Assembly: GCF_000586555.1 (NCBI RefSeq)
Contig: NZ_AZUC01000046.1
Coordinates: 124,001 to 188,000, forward strand
Origin: Sporosarcina sp. D27
GTDB taxonomy: Bacteria > Bacillota > Bacilli > Bacillales_A > Planococcaceae
DNA length: 64,000 nucleotides
Reading direction: 5' to 3'
In this document: in pieces, positions 44,557 to 53,242 of the stretch
Position numbering within the stretch: position 1 is the first letter of the stretch
Layout of the letters: each line of letters begins with the position of its first letter
Program-made: the position numbers and the translations under genes
The notes under the pieces: generated by a model
What the model was told of the DNA's origin: nothing
What the model saw: only the letters and a program-made list of their open reading frames with translations
Database searches by the model: none

Positions 44557-44645
44557 GCAAATGGAGGAATTTATCTCAGAATAATTTGCGCTCTTATTAA
44601 TATTGACGGAATATTTATTTCTTTATATTAAGGGGGATTTGATTA

Positions 44646-44972
44646 ATGCTGATAATGGTTATTGGAGTGTTATTGGTTCCATTTTTCATATTTACGTTGG
44701 CGATGAATTTTAAGTTTTTAAAAGGTGAGGGCTCTAAGAGTGACTTAGCACAAAAGATAGTAGCTAAATCTTCTAAAATCGCACTTCCAATTTTTCCGGT
44801 TGGTTGGGTGATACTTGAGCTTTATCATCGCATCATTGCAAATATATCTTATGAGTCATATAGAGATAGTATGGTGGTATTAATGCTGCTTTTATTTACT
44901 GTGTACGGGTTTGCAATCCGTTATTATAAAAAGAAATATGAATTTGAAAGCCAAAGCTTCCTCAGAGAATAG
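44646..44972 (+). CDS. Hypothetical membrane protein (108 residues)
   Basis: Three hydrophobic segments (about 2-21, 45-63 and 75-92) with basic loops (KFLKGEGSKSDLAQK) and a charged C-terminus (YKKKYEFESQ). GGGGG is 9 bases before the ATG. No family is recognised. Confidence 0.6.
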   Translation: MLIMVIGVLLVPFFIFTLAMNFKFLKGEGSKSDLAQKIVAKSSKIALPIFPVGWVILELYHRIIANISYESYRDSMVVLMLLLFTVYGFAIRYYKKKYEFESQSFLRE

Positions 44973-45156
44973 TGTTCCATAACTGGGGGCAATACAGGAA
45001 TAAGATCCGTGCTCAATTTGGAGTTTTTTTGTAAAATATTCTGATTTTAATTCTGAATTATAGAAACATGAGTGCTTGTAGAAATGAGGTGGATTAAATG
45101 CGGTTACCAATGTATAACCTGCTACACAATCTGTCGTGTCTCACTTCGGGAAAGAA

Positions 45157-45267
45157 ATGACCTTGTTACTAGGAGGAAATATAAAAGATTACTCACAGGC
45201 ACAATTTGAAGCATGGCACAAAGTGAAAGTTTTCTTCAATAAGTATCTATCCACTAGCTCAGATTGA
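45157..45267 (+). pseudogene. 3' remnant of an alpha/beta hydrolase-like gene
   Basis: A short frame (LLLGGNIKDYSQAQFEAW then KVFFNKYL) resembles the extreme C-terminus of BAAT or dienelactone-type hydrolases, where an A-x-x-D/E-A-W helix precedes F-x-x-x-L. No nucleophile region is present, so this is a scrap. A 17-base word inside it is repeated 95 bases downstream. Confidence 0.4.
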
Positions 45268-45294
45268 TAAACTTAGGAAAAGATTACTCACAGG
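45183..45294 (+). repeat. 17-base direct repeat in the decayed region
   Basis: AAAAGATTACTCACAGG occurs at 45183-45199 and again at 45278-45294. The two copies lie in two different coding remnants and in different frames, which suggests recombination or slippage between them rather than conserved coding. Confidence 0.6.
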
Positions 45295-45650
45295 AATTCT
45301 TTCTGCTATCGTATATGCGTGGGCTTTCTATACTCTGATCTCTCAGCGTGAATCTAATATGTATTACTTTGGGTTTTTGAAACATTTGTTCTTGTTATTT
45401 TTTTGCCGGACCTATTTATATTCTTGTAGGAGTTCCACTTTCTATTCATATTGATAAATTACTTGAGCAAAAAAATACTTGGTTGGGGTAATTTTTTATT
45501 CGCTCGATGGTTCACTTATATGCTTCCTACTCGTTAGTTTTGATAGCCAAAATATAAATACAATTGACATTCTGATTTCTTTTTTATATGGGGTAGTAGC
45601 AGCGAAGCCGACACCGCCTGCAATAAGGAAATGTCAAAGGTTATATTACG
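45266..45650 (+). pseudogene. Frameshifted membrane protein gene
   Basis: One frame encodes KLRKRLLTGILSAIVYAWAF and continues to LKHLFLLF. After a T run (about 45398-45404) the protein continues in another frame (FAGPIYILVGVPLSIHIDKL), and a third stretch ends SFLYGVVAA. Pieced together this is a polytopic membrane protein with at least two frameshifts and no start. I do not recognise the family. Confidence 0.5.
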
Positions 45651-45679
45651 TTGTTTAAGTTAAATACTTCCAATACACA

Positions 45680-45705
45680 TACCCCCATCCTGCAGGATGG
45701 GGGTA
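45680..45705. repeat. 26-base perfect palindrome
   Basis: TACCCCCATCCTG is followed directly by its inverted copy CAGGATGGGGGTA, without a loop. It is far more GC-rich than its surroundings. No T run follows, and it lies in spacer behind the decayed genes. It could be a protein-binding site, a cruciform, or a relic of a mobile-element end. Confidence 0.6.
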
Positions 45706-45860
45706 AATTAAAGTTGTTAAATGAGGAATCTTTTGCAATACGGTTATTGAAAAATCTAAGTTGTATACAACAATCGCGCCCGATTGTAGAAGACCATTGC
45801 TTAACACTTATTCAACATAAGCACCCTTTAAGTATATTATTTCGCCAACTTTTTTGTAGT

Positions 45861-45887
45861 AAAAAACGATCTTTACCTGAAGAGTCG
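45861..45887 (-). terminator. Probable terminator of the beta-lactamase gene
   Basis: On the - strand CGACTCTT pairs imperfectly with AAAGATCG and is followed by TTTTTT, 24 bases after the bla stop codon. Confidence 0.55.
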
Positions 45888-45910
45888 TACTCCTTCTCTA
45901 AAATATTAAT

Positions 45911-46855
45911 CTATTTGTTGTTAGAAAACGCCTTAGCAATCACTTCTGTGGCCTTTGCGATGAGTTCATCATTAAAGCTGGCATCCTCTTCATCGCGACT
46001 TGACATGATTGCAATCATAATCGGTTCCCGATTTGGTGGCCACACAATCGCTATATCGTTTCGAGTTCCATAACCACCGGCTCCACTCTTATCTCCAACT
46101 TCCCAACCTTCTGGTACACCAGCTCGAATGAGGGAATCACCTGTCGTACTTCCTTTTAGCCAATTCGTGAAAATTTCTTGCTTATCAGCAGAAAGGTACT
46201 CACTGACTCCAAACACCTCAAGGTTAGTTGCAAGTGCTTTAGGGGTACTTGTATCCCTTGAATCTCCAGGAATAGCTTCGTTCAAATCAGGTTCAATACG
46301 GTCAGCCATTGTGATAGTATCGCCACTTTCTCGTAACGCCTTTTCAAATCCATCTGGTCCGCCTAGTTCTTTGAACAGAAGATTTCCTGCTGTATTATCA
46401 CTGTACTGCATTGCTGCTTCAGCTATCTTTCCTAGAGTCATCCCTTTGTTCACAAAGCCTTCTGTAATCGGGGAATAGGGAACAATGTCTTCACTGGTAA
46501 ATGTCCTTATTTCCTCAAGCTCTGATATCGGATTTTGTTTCAATAAAACACCCGCGGCTAGCGCTTTGGAGGTAGATGTGTACGCAAATCGTTCGTCCTC
46601 ACGAAATTCCACGATTTCTTTTGTTCCTGTGTCAATGGCATAGACCCCAAGCCTCGCGTCATATTCCTTCTCAAGTTCTTCAAATTTCTCTTTTGTGGTT
46701 TCTTTTGCCGTTATATTTTCTGAGGATTGGTTAGTTCCCTCCATATTTTCTGTTTCTGACTGTTGTACAACCTGTTTTTTCTCATCTGAGCAGCCTACAA
46801 CCATAAGCACCAAGCCTATCACTGCTAGTATTTGATAAAAACGTCTTTTGTTCAT
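45911..46855 (-). CDS. bla: Class A beta-lactamase (lipoprotein form)
   Basis: A 314-residue penicillinase. The lipoprotein signal ends V-V-G-C (Cys22), followed by a polar linker. Catalytic motifs are complete: S-T-S-K (94-97), S-D-N (152-154), E-P-D-L-N (188-192) and K-S-G (256-258). It hydrolyses penicillins outside the membrane and resembles the B. licheniformis PenP/BlaP group. It is divergent from blaR1-blaI, with BlaI operators between them, so it is inducible by beta-lactams. Confidence 0.95.
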   Translation of the reverse strand: MNKRRFYQILAVIGLVLMVVGCSDEKKQVVQQSETENMEGTNQSSENITAKETTKEKFEELEKEYDARLGVYAIDTGTKEIVEFREDERFAYTSTSKALAAGVLLKQNPISELEEIRTFTSEDIVPYSPITEGFVNKGMTLGKIAEAAMQYSDNTAGNLLFKELGGPDGFEKALRESGDTITMADRIEPDLNEAIPGDSRDTSTPKALATNLEVFGVSEYLSADKQEIFTNWLKGSTTGDSLIRAGVPEGWEVGDKSGAGGYGTRNDIAIVWPPNREPIMIAIMSSRDEEDASFNDELIAKATEVIAKAFSNNK

Positions 46856-46934
46856 GATGTAAAACCTCCTAATTATTTGATTAGACTCCTATGTACAAAA
46901 TGAAAAAACAACCTTATTCAAGGAGTTTTAACAG

Positions 46935-46984
46935 ATTACATTTGTAGTCTGATTACATCTGTAGTATAGTATTACATACGTAAT
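46935..46984. promoter_or_regulatory. Three BlaI operators between bla and blaR1
   Basis: TACATTTGTA (46937-46946), TACATCTGTA (46954-46963) and the dyad ATTAC-ATAC-GTAAT (46971-46984) are repeated TACA/TGTA dyads of the BlaI/MecI type. They are 17-19 bases apart and centred in the intergenic region, so one repressor can control both transcripts. Confidence 0.8.
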
Positions 46985-47078
46985 CAAATAAAGTCAATTC
47001 TTTATTTCCTAACCATCAAGCTACTATAAATATGCTATATACCTGATTTTTTAAATTTAAAAATCAAGAGAGTTGGTG

Positions 47079-48899
47079 TTGAAGGACATGTTTTTAACTC
47101 ATTTTATAATAGGTCTATTGGTGTCTTCATTTTCCGTTACCGTTATTCTACTCATACGAAAATGGTTTGGAAAACAACTAACCGCAAAATCGCACTATCA
47201 TTTGTGGATGTTTCTTTTTATAGCTTTAACACTTCCATTCATACCTACTGATTTATTTAATTTTAGTTCTCTCTTTAGCGGTGCGGATGCATATCAGACT
47301 AATGCACTCAGTTCTAATGTGGAGAAAACTGGAACTGATATGATGCAGGGTCTACACCTGATACAAGACTTTTCTGTATCGGTCAATCGGCCGGACCTGT
47401 CCTTACTTAATATGGGAGTGATGGGATTATGGATGTTAGGGATGCTTTTATTTACCTTTACTATGGTTCGTGGATGGCTCACACTTAGAAGGATAAAGAA
47501 TTATTCTTCTGCATTTTCCAATCAAGAAGTTCTCGTGCTTTTCGAAGAATGCAAGAAAAGACTAAAGATTAAAAAATCTATAAAGGTTGTTATTTCGAGA
47601 AGAGTCCAATCTCCAATGATATTTGGACTTTTTCAAACATATATCGTCATACCTTTTAAGCATGAAAACTGGCTTAGCTTGAAAGATTACGAGTATATCT
47701 TTCTTCATGAACTGAATCACTATAAAAACAAGGATCTGCTGACAAATTACATGATATTGTTCTATCAAACCATTTATTGGTTTAATCCCCTTGTCTGGCT
47801 TGCTTTTAGAGAAATGAGATTAGATCGGGAAATCGCATGTGATACATCTGTTTTACAGTTGCTAGATGATCATTCATTTATTGAATATGGAAATACAATC
47901 ATTAATTTTTTGGATCTTTCAAAACAGTCAAGTGAGCTACAGTTAGTGACACAATTAAACGGTTCGAAGCTTCAAATCAAAAAACGAATTGAACAAATAT
48001 CTGCTTATAAGCATTCTGCAAAAAAACCAATAAGAAAAAGCGTCTATATTTATGTGTTGGCGAGTATCATTTTGACAATCCAATTACCATTCGTTTCAGT
48101 ATTTGCGACGGAAAATGACCGATACTATTTTAATAATGACGGAGCAGTTTATGAGGATTTAGATCGATTTTTTAAAGGGTATGAAGGAAGTTTTGTTTTA
48201 TATAATCAAAACGCACAGCAATATCACATTTATAATGAAGAGAAAAGTACATTGCGGGTATCACCTGATTCGACATACAAAATCTATAGTGCCTTATTTG
48301 CTCTAGAATCAAATGTGATATCACCCGAAGAATCCACCCTTTCATGGGATGGTACGGAGCAGCCCTATAACGCTTGGAATATGGATCAAGATGTCTCATC
48401 TGCTTTACAAAAATCTGTAAGCTGGTATTTCCAAGAATTAGATCGTAGAACAGGATTTGAAACAATAAAATCCAATTTACAAGAGATAAACTATGGAAAT
48501 TCTGATGTATCTGGGGGATTGGGTGAATTCTGGCACGAATCCTCATTAAAAATTTCTCCAGTCGAGCAAGTCCAACTGCTGCAAGCCTTTTATAACAATC
48601 AATTGGGATATAAGGAAATGCATATCCAAGCTGTGAAGGAAGCACTATTCTTAGAAAAGAATGAAGAGGCTCACCTATCAGGAAAAACAGGTACAGGAGC
48701 AGTGAATGGAAAAAACATCAATGGTTGGTTTATCGGGTATGTAGAGACGAAGAACAATACTTATTTCTTTGCTACCAATATACAAAATCAAGATGATTCA
48801 TCTGGAAGCAAGGCGGCAGAAATTACATTATCAATTTTAAAAGATTTAGGAATCTATAATGAAAATGGAGAGAAGAAATATGGAGAAAAACATTCCTAG
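47079..48899 (+). CDS. blaR1: BlaR1 beta-lactam sensor/signal transducer
   Basis: A 606-residue membrane sensor. The N-terminal half has four membrane segments and an M56 zinc protease with HELNH (210-214). After a last helix (about 323-343) the outer penicillin-binding domain carries S-T-Y-K (active Ser398) and K-T-G (536-538). Acylation by a beta-lactam activates the protease and leads to loss of BlaI. The start was set at TTG 47079, 6 bases after GAGAG. It overlaps blaI by 20 bases. Confidence 0.93.
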   Translation: MKDMFLTHFIIGLLVSSFSVTVILLIRKWFGKQLTAKSHYHLWMFLFIALTLPFIPTDLFNFSSLFSGADAYQTNALSSNVEKTGTDMMQGLHLIQDFSVSVNRPDLSLLNMGVMGLWMLGMLLFTFTMVRGWLTLRRIKNYSSAFSNQEVLVLFEECKKRLKIKKSIKVVISRRVQSPMIFGLFQTYIVIPFKHENWLSLKDYEYIFLHELNHYKNKDLLTNYMILFYQTIYWFNPLVWLAFREMRLDREIACDTSVLQLLDDHSFIEYGNTIINFLDLSKQSSELQLVTQLNGSKLQIKKRIEQISAYKHSAKKPIRKSVYIYVLASIILTIQLPFVSVFATENDRYYFNNDGAVYEDLDRFFKGYEGSFVLYNQNAQQYHIYNEEKSTLRVSPDSTYKIYSALFALESNVISPEESTLSWDGTEQPYNAWNMDQDVSSALQKSVSWYFQELDRRTGFETIKSNLQEINYGNSDVSGGLGEFWHESSLKISPVEQVQLLQAFYNNQLGYKEMHIQAVKEALFLEKNEEAHLSGKTGTGAVNGKNINGWFIGYVETKNNTYFFATNIQNQDDSSGSKAAEITLSILKDLGIYNENGEKKYGEKHS

Positions 48900-49263
48900 T
48901 ATATCAGAATCAGAATGGGAAATCATGAACGTGCTTTGGGATAAAGCCCCTCAAACAGCGAATGACATCATACTATCCTTACAGGAGAGTACCGATTGGA
49001 AGCCGAAAACCATACGTACTCTTCTCGATCGATTGGTTCAAAAAGATGTAGTCGGTGTCAATAAAGATCTAAGAATTTACACCTTTTACCCGCTCTATAC
49101 ACAAGAAAAGTGTCAGCGTGCCGAGACCGAATCATTTATCAAGCGTATCTATGGAGGTACCCTGAAATCCATGCTTGTCCAATTCATTCAGGAAGATACC
49201 CTATCTGAAGATGATATCAATGAACTACGCTTTATTTTAAATAAGAAACCTAAAAAACAATAA
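48880..49263 (+). CDS. blaI: BlaI family transcriptional repressor
   Basis: A 127-residue winged-helix repressor: ISESEWEIMNVLWDKAPQTANDI and WKPKTIRTLLDRLVQKDVV are hallmark BlaI/MecI helices, and the C-terminal dimerisation part contains the usual cleavage region. It binds the TACA/TGTA operators upstream and represses bla and blaR1. ATG 48880 has GGAGAG upstream and lies inside the end of blaR1, indicating translational coupling. Confidence 0.93.
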   Translation: MEKNIPSISESEWEIMNVLWDKAPQTANDIILSLQESTDWKPKTIRTLLDRLVQKDVVGVNKDLRIYTFYPLYTQEKCQRAETESFIKRIYGGTLKSMLVQFIQEDTLSEDDINELRFILNKKPKKQ

Positions 49264-49320
49264 TATTAAAAAAGTTGATTTGGAATTACGAAGCAAGAAA
49301 AAACACAGTTTAATTAAAGA

Positions 49321-49351
49321 GCGTGATTCTGTTATAAGGATCACGACTTTT
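49321..49351 (+). terminator. Probable terminator of blaR1-blaI
   Basis: GCGTGATTC pairs with GGATCACG (one mismatch), followed by ACTTTT. It lies 58 bases after the blaI stop. Confidence 0.5.
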
Positions 49352-49412
49352 AAAGAGAAGATATATTTTCCGCAAAAGAGTGAAGAAAAAATAGTGAAAT
49401 TTGGAGGCGACA

Positions 49413-49976
49413 ATGAGCAAATGGAAAACAACAAGGACTGAGTATTTTCACAAAAGTCCATTCGGAAATATAAGAAAAGACAGTTGTGAACTTCCTAATG
49501 GTATTGTAATTAATGATTATTATGTAAATGAATATTCCGATTGGGTAAATGCAGTGGTGGTAACTAAAGAACACAAAATTGTTTTAGTGGAACAATACCG
49601 ACATGCTGGAGGAGACTTTTTCATAGAAGTTCCTGCCGGAAAAAAAGAAGATAATGAAACGGAAGCGGAAGGTTTAGTCAGAGAAGTAAGGGAGGAGACA
49701 GGTTACATTTCTCTTAGAGAACCTATATTTTTAGGAGAATTTATGGTTAATCCGGCTACACAAAATAATAAGGTAAAGACTATCCTAATACTTGAAGCAT
49801 TTAAAGCATATGAACAAGATTTGGATGATACCGAAGAAATAAAGATCACATTATTTGACTTTAATGAATTTGGAAATCATATACTGACAAACAAAATTAA
49901 AACACAATTATTTACTGCATCAGCTTATTTTATGGCTAAAAACTTTATTCTCGAAAATTCATTAGGAAAATCATGA
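49413..49976 (+). CDS. Nudix hydrolase, ADP-ribose pyrophosphatase type
   Basis: A 187-residue Nudix protein of the NudF-like branch: V-V-V-T-K-E-H-K-I-V-L-V-E-Q-Y-R-H-A before the box, then E-V-P-A-G and a box with a 2-residue longer loop ending REVREETGY (about 86-101), and the family F-M-V-N-P-A. It probably cleaves ADP-ribose or a nucleotide sugar. ATG 49413 is 5 bases after GGAGG. Confidence 0.84.
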   Translation: MSKWKTTRTEYFHKSPFGNIRKDSCELPNGIVINDYYVNEYSDWVNAVVVTKEHKIVLVEQYRHAGGDFFIEVPAGKKEDNETEAEGLVREVREETGYISLREPIFLGEFMVNPATQNNKVKTILILEAFKAYEQDLDDTEEIKITLFDFNEFGNHILTNKIKTQLFTASAYFMAKNFILENSLGKS

Positions 49977-50087
49977 TGCCCCAAATCAGTTGTTTAATAA
50001 AAGTGGCACGATTGCTGGGTAGCTAAAAGGTGTCAATTTATCGTAGTGGAAGGTGGCGACTAATAGAGGATCAACGTGTGCCTTGAG

Positions 50088-50150
50088 ACCCTGGATGGTG
50101 AAGCAGCCGAAATTTACCGGCTTGTATCGTTAGCAGGTGTGATTGTTTAA
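50088..50150 (+). pseudogene. Possible 3' coding scrap before a terminator
   Basis: In a 478-base spacer a short open frame encodes C-L-E-T-L-D-G-E-A-A-E-I-Y-R-L-V-S-L-A-G and then stops. It looks like the C-terminus of a soluble protein and is followed by a terminator at 50163-50212, as a real gene would be. Confidence 0.25.
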
Positions 50151-50162
50151 ATATAAGCTCAT

Positions 50163-50212
50163 AAGCCTAATTCTTCGCTTAAGATACAAAGGGGATAGGC
50201 TTTTTTACCTTT
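50163..50212 (+). terminator. Terminator in the spacer before the ECF sigma gene
   Basis: AAGCCTA and TAGGCTT close a 27-base loop and are followed by six T. No intact gene lies directly before it, only the scrap at 50088. Confidence 0.5.
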
Positions 50213-50454
50213 CAATATCCTCTCTTTTCTGACATTTCACACTCTTTATATTTTCATTGGTAAACTCATTGGCAACGGGTAGTAAATCCTGCGTGAAACG
50301 CTCGAAACAGAGGGGAAATGCGGTAAATTCTTATGGTGGTATTCAACTAATTCGCTATATTGTATTAACAAAACGACTTATTAAATTGTATTTTTTAAAA
50401 ATTGCATCTATTTTCGACTGTCAACGCTCTAATATATAGGACGGTGAAAAGATA

Positions 50455-50994
50455 ATGGATAGAGAGAAAAGAATTATACGTGCAATTGGAGGAGATAGGG
50501 AGGCGTTATTACATCTAATCCAGCAAGACAAACAGAAGCTTTACCGAACCGGTTATAGCTATGTGAAAAACAAACCTGATGCATTAGATGTCTTCCAACA
50601 GACTGTACTTTTAGCCATTGAGTCCATACATCAACTGAAACAGCCTAAGTATTTTTCGACATGGCTAATGAGAATTTGCATCAATGCATCCCTCGATGTA
50701 CTACATAAGAAAAAGAAAATTGTATTGATGGATGACTTAAAAAATCAAACTTCAAGTAAACACAAAACGGGTTATGAAGAAAGAATGGATTTACTAAATG
50801 CGATTTATCAGTTAGATGAGAAATACAAAACTGTACTGATTTTAAAATTTTATGAGGACTTAACATTTGAGCAAATAGCCGAGTTACTTGAAGAACCACT
50901 TGGTACAGTAAAATCGAATGGTAAGAGGGGTTTGTCAAAACTCAAAACATTGTTAAAAGGAGTGTACGCAGATGATCGAGCAAAACCATTTTAA
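50455..50994 (+). CDS. ECF-type RNA polymerase sigma factor
   Basis: A 179-residue sigma-70 family protein with region 2 (Y-R-T-G-Y-S-Y-V-K-N-K-P-D-A-L-D-V-F-Q, about 30-48, and F-S-T-W-L-M-R-I) and region 4 (V-L-I-L-K-F-Y-E-D-L-T-F-E-Q-I-A, about 121-136). It directs transcription to a stress regulon when released from its anti-sigma factor, which is the overlapping next gene. The trigger is unknown. The 5' spacer holds no clear autoregulatory promoter that I could fix. Confidence 0.9.
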   Translation: MDREKRIIRAIGGDREALLHLIQQDKQKLYRTGYSYVKNKPDALDVFQQTVLLAIESIHQLKQPKYFSTWLMRICINASLDVLHKKKKIVLMDDLKNQTSSKHKTGYEERMDLLNAIYQLDEKYKTVLILKFYEDLTFEQIAELLEEPLGTVKSNGKRGLSKLKTLLKGVYADDRAKPF

Positions 50995-51991
50995 AGAAGC
51001 GCTGAATGAAATCCCGGTGCCCTCAGATGAGTTAGACTTGATTTTAGCTGATGCATTTGAAATTAAGAAAAAGAGAAAATTCCCATTCAAGAAAACCGTT
51101 GCTTATACAGCAGCTGTTGCGATTCTCTCTCTCTGTACGATTTCTTCAGCTTACGTCTCTCCTGCGTTTGCCAAGTTCGTGACGAAAATTCCTGTTGTCG
51201 GGGAAGCGTTTGATTATTTCATTTCACAAGAAGATTATTATGAAGCGTACGACCAAATCAGTACGGATGTCGGATTGCTTTCAACAAGTAACGGAATTGA
51301 CCTCATTATTGAAAAAGCGTTTTACGATGGAAATGTAGTTTCACTTTCTTATGTAATTAAATCAGACTTAGACTTAGACTTAGGTAAATTTCCTACGTTT
51401 GAAAATGTGCCAACAATAGACAAGAAGATAAATAACGTGAGCTATGAAGGCGATTATATAAAGGGGATTGGCTATGTTGGAATGATGACTATGAAAAGTT
51501 TTGATGTTGTAGGAGACACAGTGAATGTGTTATGGGAACCGACAGCTATCGTTATAGACGAAAAAACAATTGAAGGCAATTGGAGTTTTGCCTTTTCTCT
51601 CAACGCTTTAGAAGGCACACATATCCCCATCAATAAACACGTTAGTACAGAAGGAGTAACGGTAGAATTAATCGATGCAGTGAAAACGGATGTCAATTTA
51701 ACAATAAATTACTTACAAGACGTGAATCCTTCCGTTCATGACGATTGGATGGCAGTTGAAGCAGAGTTAGGTGCAATTGATAACTTAGGAAATGAATATC
51801 AAGTTCCCTATAATGGTGGAGTTGGAACTAAGGGAGGGGATTCGGGCGAAGACCTCACCTGGAATGCTACAGTTCACGGTCTGAATCCGGATGCAACTTC
51901 GATAACTTTCTATCCATTTGCACATTTGAGTAACAGTCAAACAGATTCTAAACGAATAGATTTCCAGCCAATTACTGTGGAATTGAAATAA
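50972..51991 (+). CDS. Membrane anti-sigma factor (DUF4179 type)
   Basis: A 339-residue protein: the cytosolic N-terminus (1-37) has a helix suited to bind the sigma factor, a single membrane segment (about 38-62) follows, and an exported C-terminal region is beta-rich (DUF4179/DUF5643-like). It overlaps the sigma gene by 23 bases, so the two are made in fixed ratio. It probably holds the sigma factor until an envelope signal arrives; how release occurs is not visible. Confidence 0.82.
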   Translation: MIEQNHFKEALNEIPVPSDELDLILADAFEIKKKRKFPFKKTVAYTAAVAILSLCTISSAYVSPAFAKFVTKIPVVGEAFDYFISQEDYYEAYDQISTDVGLLSTSNGIDLIIEKAFYDGNVVSLSYVIKSDLDLDLGKFPTFENVPTIDKKINNVSYEGDYIKGIGYVGMMTMKSFDVVGDTVNVLWEPTAIVIDEKTIEGNWSFAFSLNALEGTHIPINKHVSTEGVTVELIDAVKTDVNLTINYLQDVNPSVHDDWMAVEAELGAIDNLGNEYQVPYNGGVGTKGGDSGEDLTWNATVHGLNPDATSITFYPFAHLSNSQTDSKRIDFQPITVELK

Positions 51992-52044
51992 CCTCCATCT
52001 GCAATCTTGCATAGGGACACGCTGCCTAGATAATAGAGATAGGG

Positions 52045-52081
52045 AAAAATCCGGACTTTCAAATGGAGTTTCGGATTTTTT
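52045..52081 (+). terminator. Terminator of the sigma/anti-sigma operon
   Basis: AAAAATCCG pairs with CGGATTTTTT, extended by a GACT/GAGT inner stem. Confidence 0.8.
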
Positions 52082-52436
52082 CTTTTCGTGTTTATAAAAA
52101 TACAGCTGCCTAGTTGAGCAATCAAGTATCCACAAAGTTGCTACACCTTAAAGCTTATTCATGGAAGCTTGCACTTTTTTATTTCTAATTAACGATATGG
52201 AAATAGTTGGATCTGTGCTATAATTAGCGAAAAATAGAAAATTTGAAAATTGGTTATAATTATCCGCATTTCACATTATCTAAGCGCTTGATATAAAACT
52301 GCTTTCAAGTCTCAATGGATATCCATCGATAACAAGCGGTTAGCTGGAACTTTTGGGTAAGGTTTTAAGATGTGCAACAATTCCTGTTATAGAGGCAGTT
52401 CAATAACTATAGGATTCAATTGCGTAGGATTTTTTC
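52082..52436. other. Gene-free spacer
   Basis: No credible gene was seen. An AAGCTT...AAGCTT hairpin (about 52151-52170) followed by a T run at 52175-52180 may be a second terminator. The rest is AT-rich sequence without features I can support. Confidence 0.4.
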
Positions 52437-52745
52437 ATGCTGTTTCATCAGAGAAAGGCTGCTTTTGAAGCTTGGCCATCTCCTATTGAAAGTTTAGCGG
52501 GTGTTTTCAAGTCTATATGGGCTATTTTTTTAGGAATAGCTTTCTGGCAAAACGGAGAAGAGTTAATGTCAGGTCTAATGCTTTTCTTTGGTATACTGCT
52601 TTTTTATTACTTATTTATCATGCTAGATGCTAGTTTAGTAAAACGAGTAAGATTGCTCATGAAAGTGAAACCGATACCCTATATTACTAATCTTGAGACT
52701 TTAATTTTCTTCCTAATTTTAATGAGTTATATTACCTTTATATGA
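52437..52745 (+). CDS. Hypothetical membrane protein (102 residues)
   Basis: Three hydrophobic segments (about residues 23-40, 47-65 and 84-101) and a basic loop (KRVRLLMKVKP). The ribosome binding site is weak (AGGA). Its stop overlaps the first of several ATGs before the HIT gene, so the two are probably co-transcribed. No family is recognised. Confidence 0.6.
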   Translation: MLFHQRKAAFEAWPSPIESLAGVFKSIWAIFLGIAFWQNGEELMSGLMLFFGILLFYYLFIMLDASLVKRVRLLMKVKPIPYITNLETLIFFLILMSYITFI

Positions 52746-52756
52746 GGAGGATGAGG

Positions 52757-53176
52757 ATGGAGAACTGCATATTCTGTGAAATCATCCATAAAAAAGTGGA
52801 AGCATATATCATTTATGAAAATGAACATGTGTGTTGCTTCTTAGATAAATCCCCAATAAATATAGGTCATATTTTGATAGTTCCTAAAACACATTCTCCA
52901 GAATTCCGTGATGTTGATGAGAAGAGTTTGAACGAAGTTATTAATACTGCTCAAAAAATGGCAAGAGTACTGGAAAATCTATTCCCCACAGATGGCATAA
53001 CTGTTTTACAAGAAAACGGAATATTCAAAGATGTAGAGCACTATCATATGCATGTAATCCCAAGATATAAAGACGATGGGTTTTATTTGGTGGAACCCGA
53101 AAATGCAGAGAAACCAACAGACTTTATGGAGTTGAAGATAAAAATGCAAGCGTATCTTCATAAAGAAGTAATTTAA
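52757..53176 (+). CDS. HIT family hydrolase
   Basis: A 139-residue HIT protein with C-I-F-C-E-I-I at the start and the catalytic histidine triad H-Y-H-M-H (95-99). It hydrolyses nucleoside phosphoramidates or dinucleotides such as Ap4A. ATG 52757 lies 6 bases after GGAGG; earlier in-frame ATGs overlap that site. Confidence 0.92.
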   Translation: MENCIFCEIIHKKVEAYIIYENEHVCCFLDKSPINIGHILIVPKTHSPEFRDVDEKSLNEVINTAQKMARVLENLFPTDGITVLQENGIFKDVEHYHMHVIPRYKDDGFYLVEPENAEKPTDFMELKIKMQAYLHKEVI

Positions 53177-53242
53177 ACTAGTCGTCTTTACACTTAAACT
53201 GAACATCTGACAGGAAATGGATTGGTAAAAGGAGAGAAATCA

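Noticed and set aside
45680..45705. Rho-independent terminator or IS200/IS605 end hairpin
   Set aside because: The palindrome has no loop and no T run, and no tnpA/tnpB or second end is nearby, so neither identity can be supported.
45651..46073. + strand frame running from the palindrome into bla
   Set aside because: Its second half is antisense to the beta-lactamase gene and its first half crosses the palindrome; there is no ribosome binding site.
50280..50320. ECF-type autoregulatory promoter (TGAAAC ... CGGTA)
   Set aside because: The two words are 21 bases apart, too far for a known ECF promoter, and they lie well upstream of the sigma gene.
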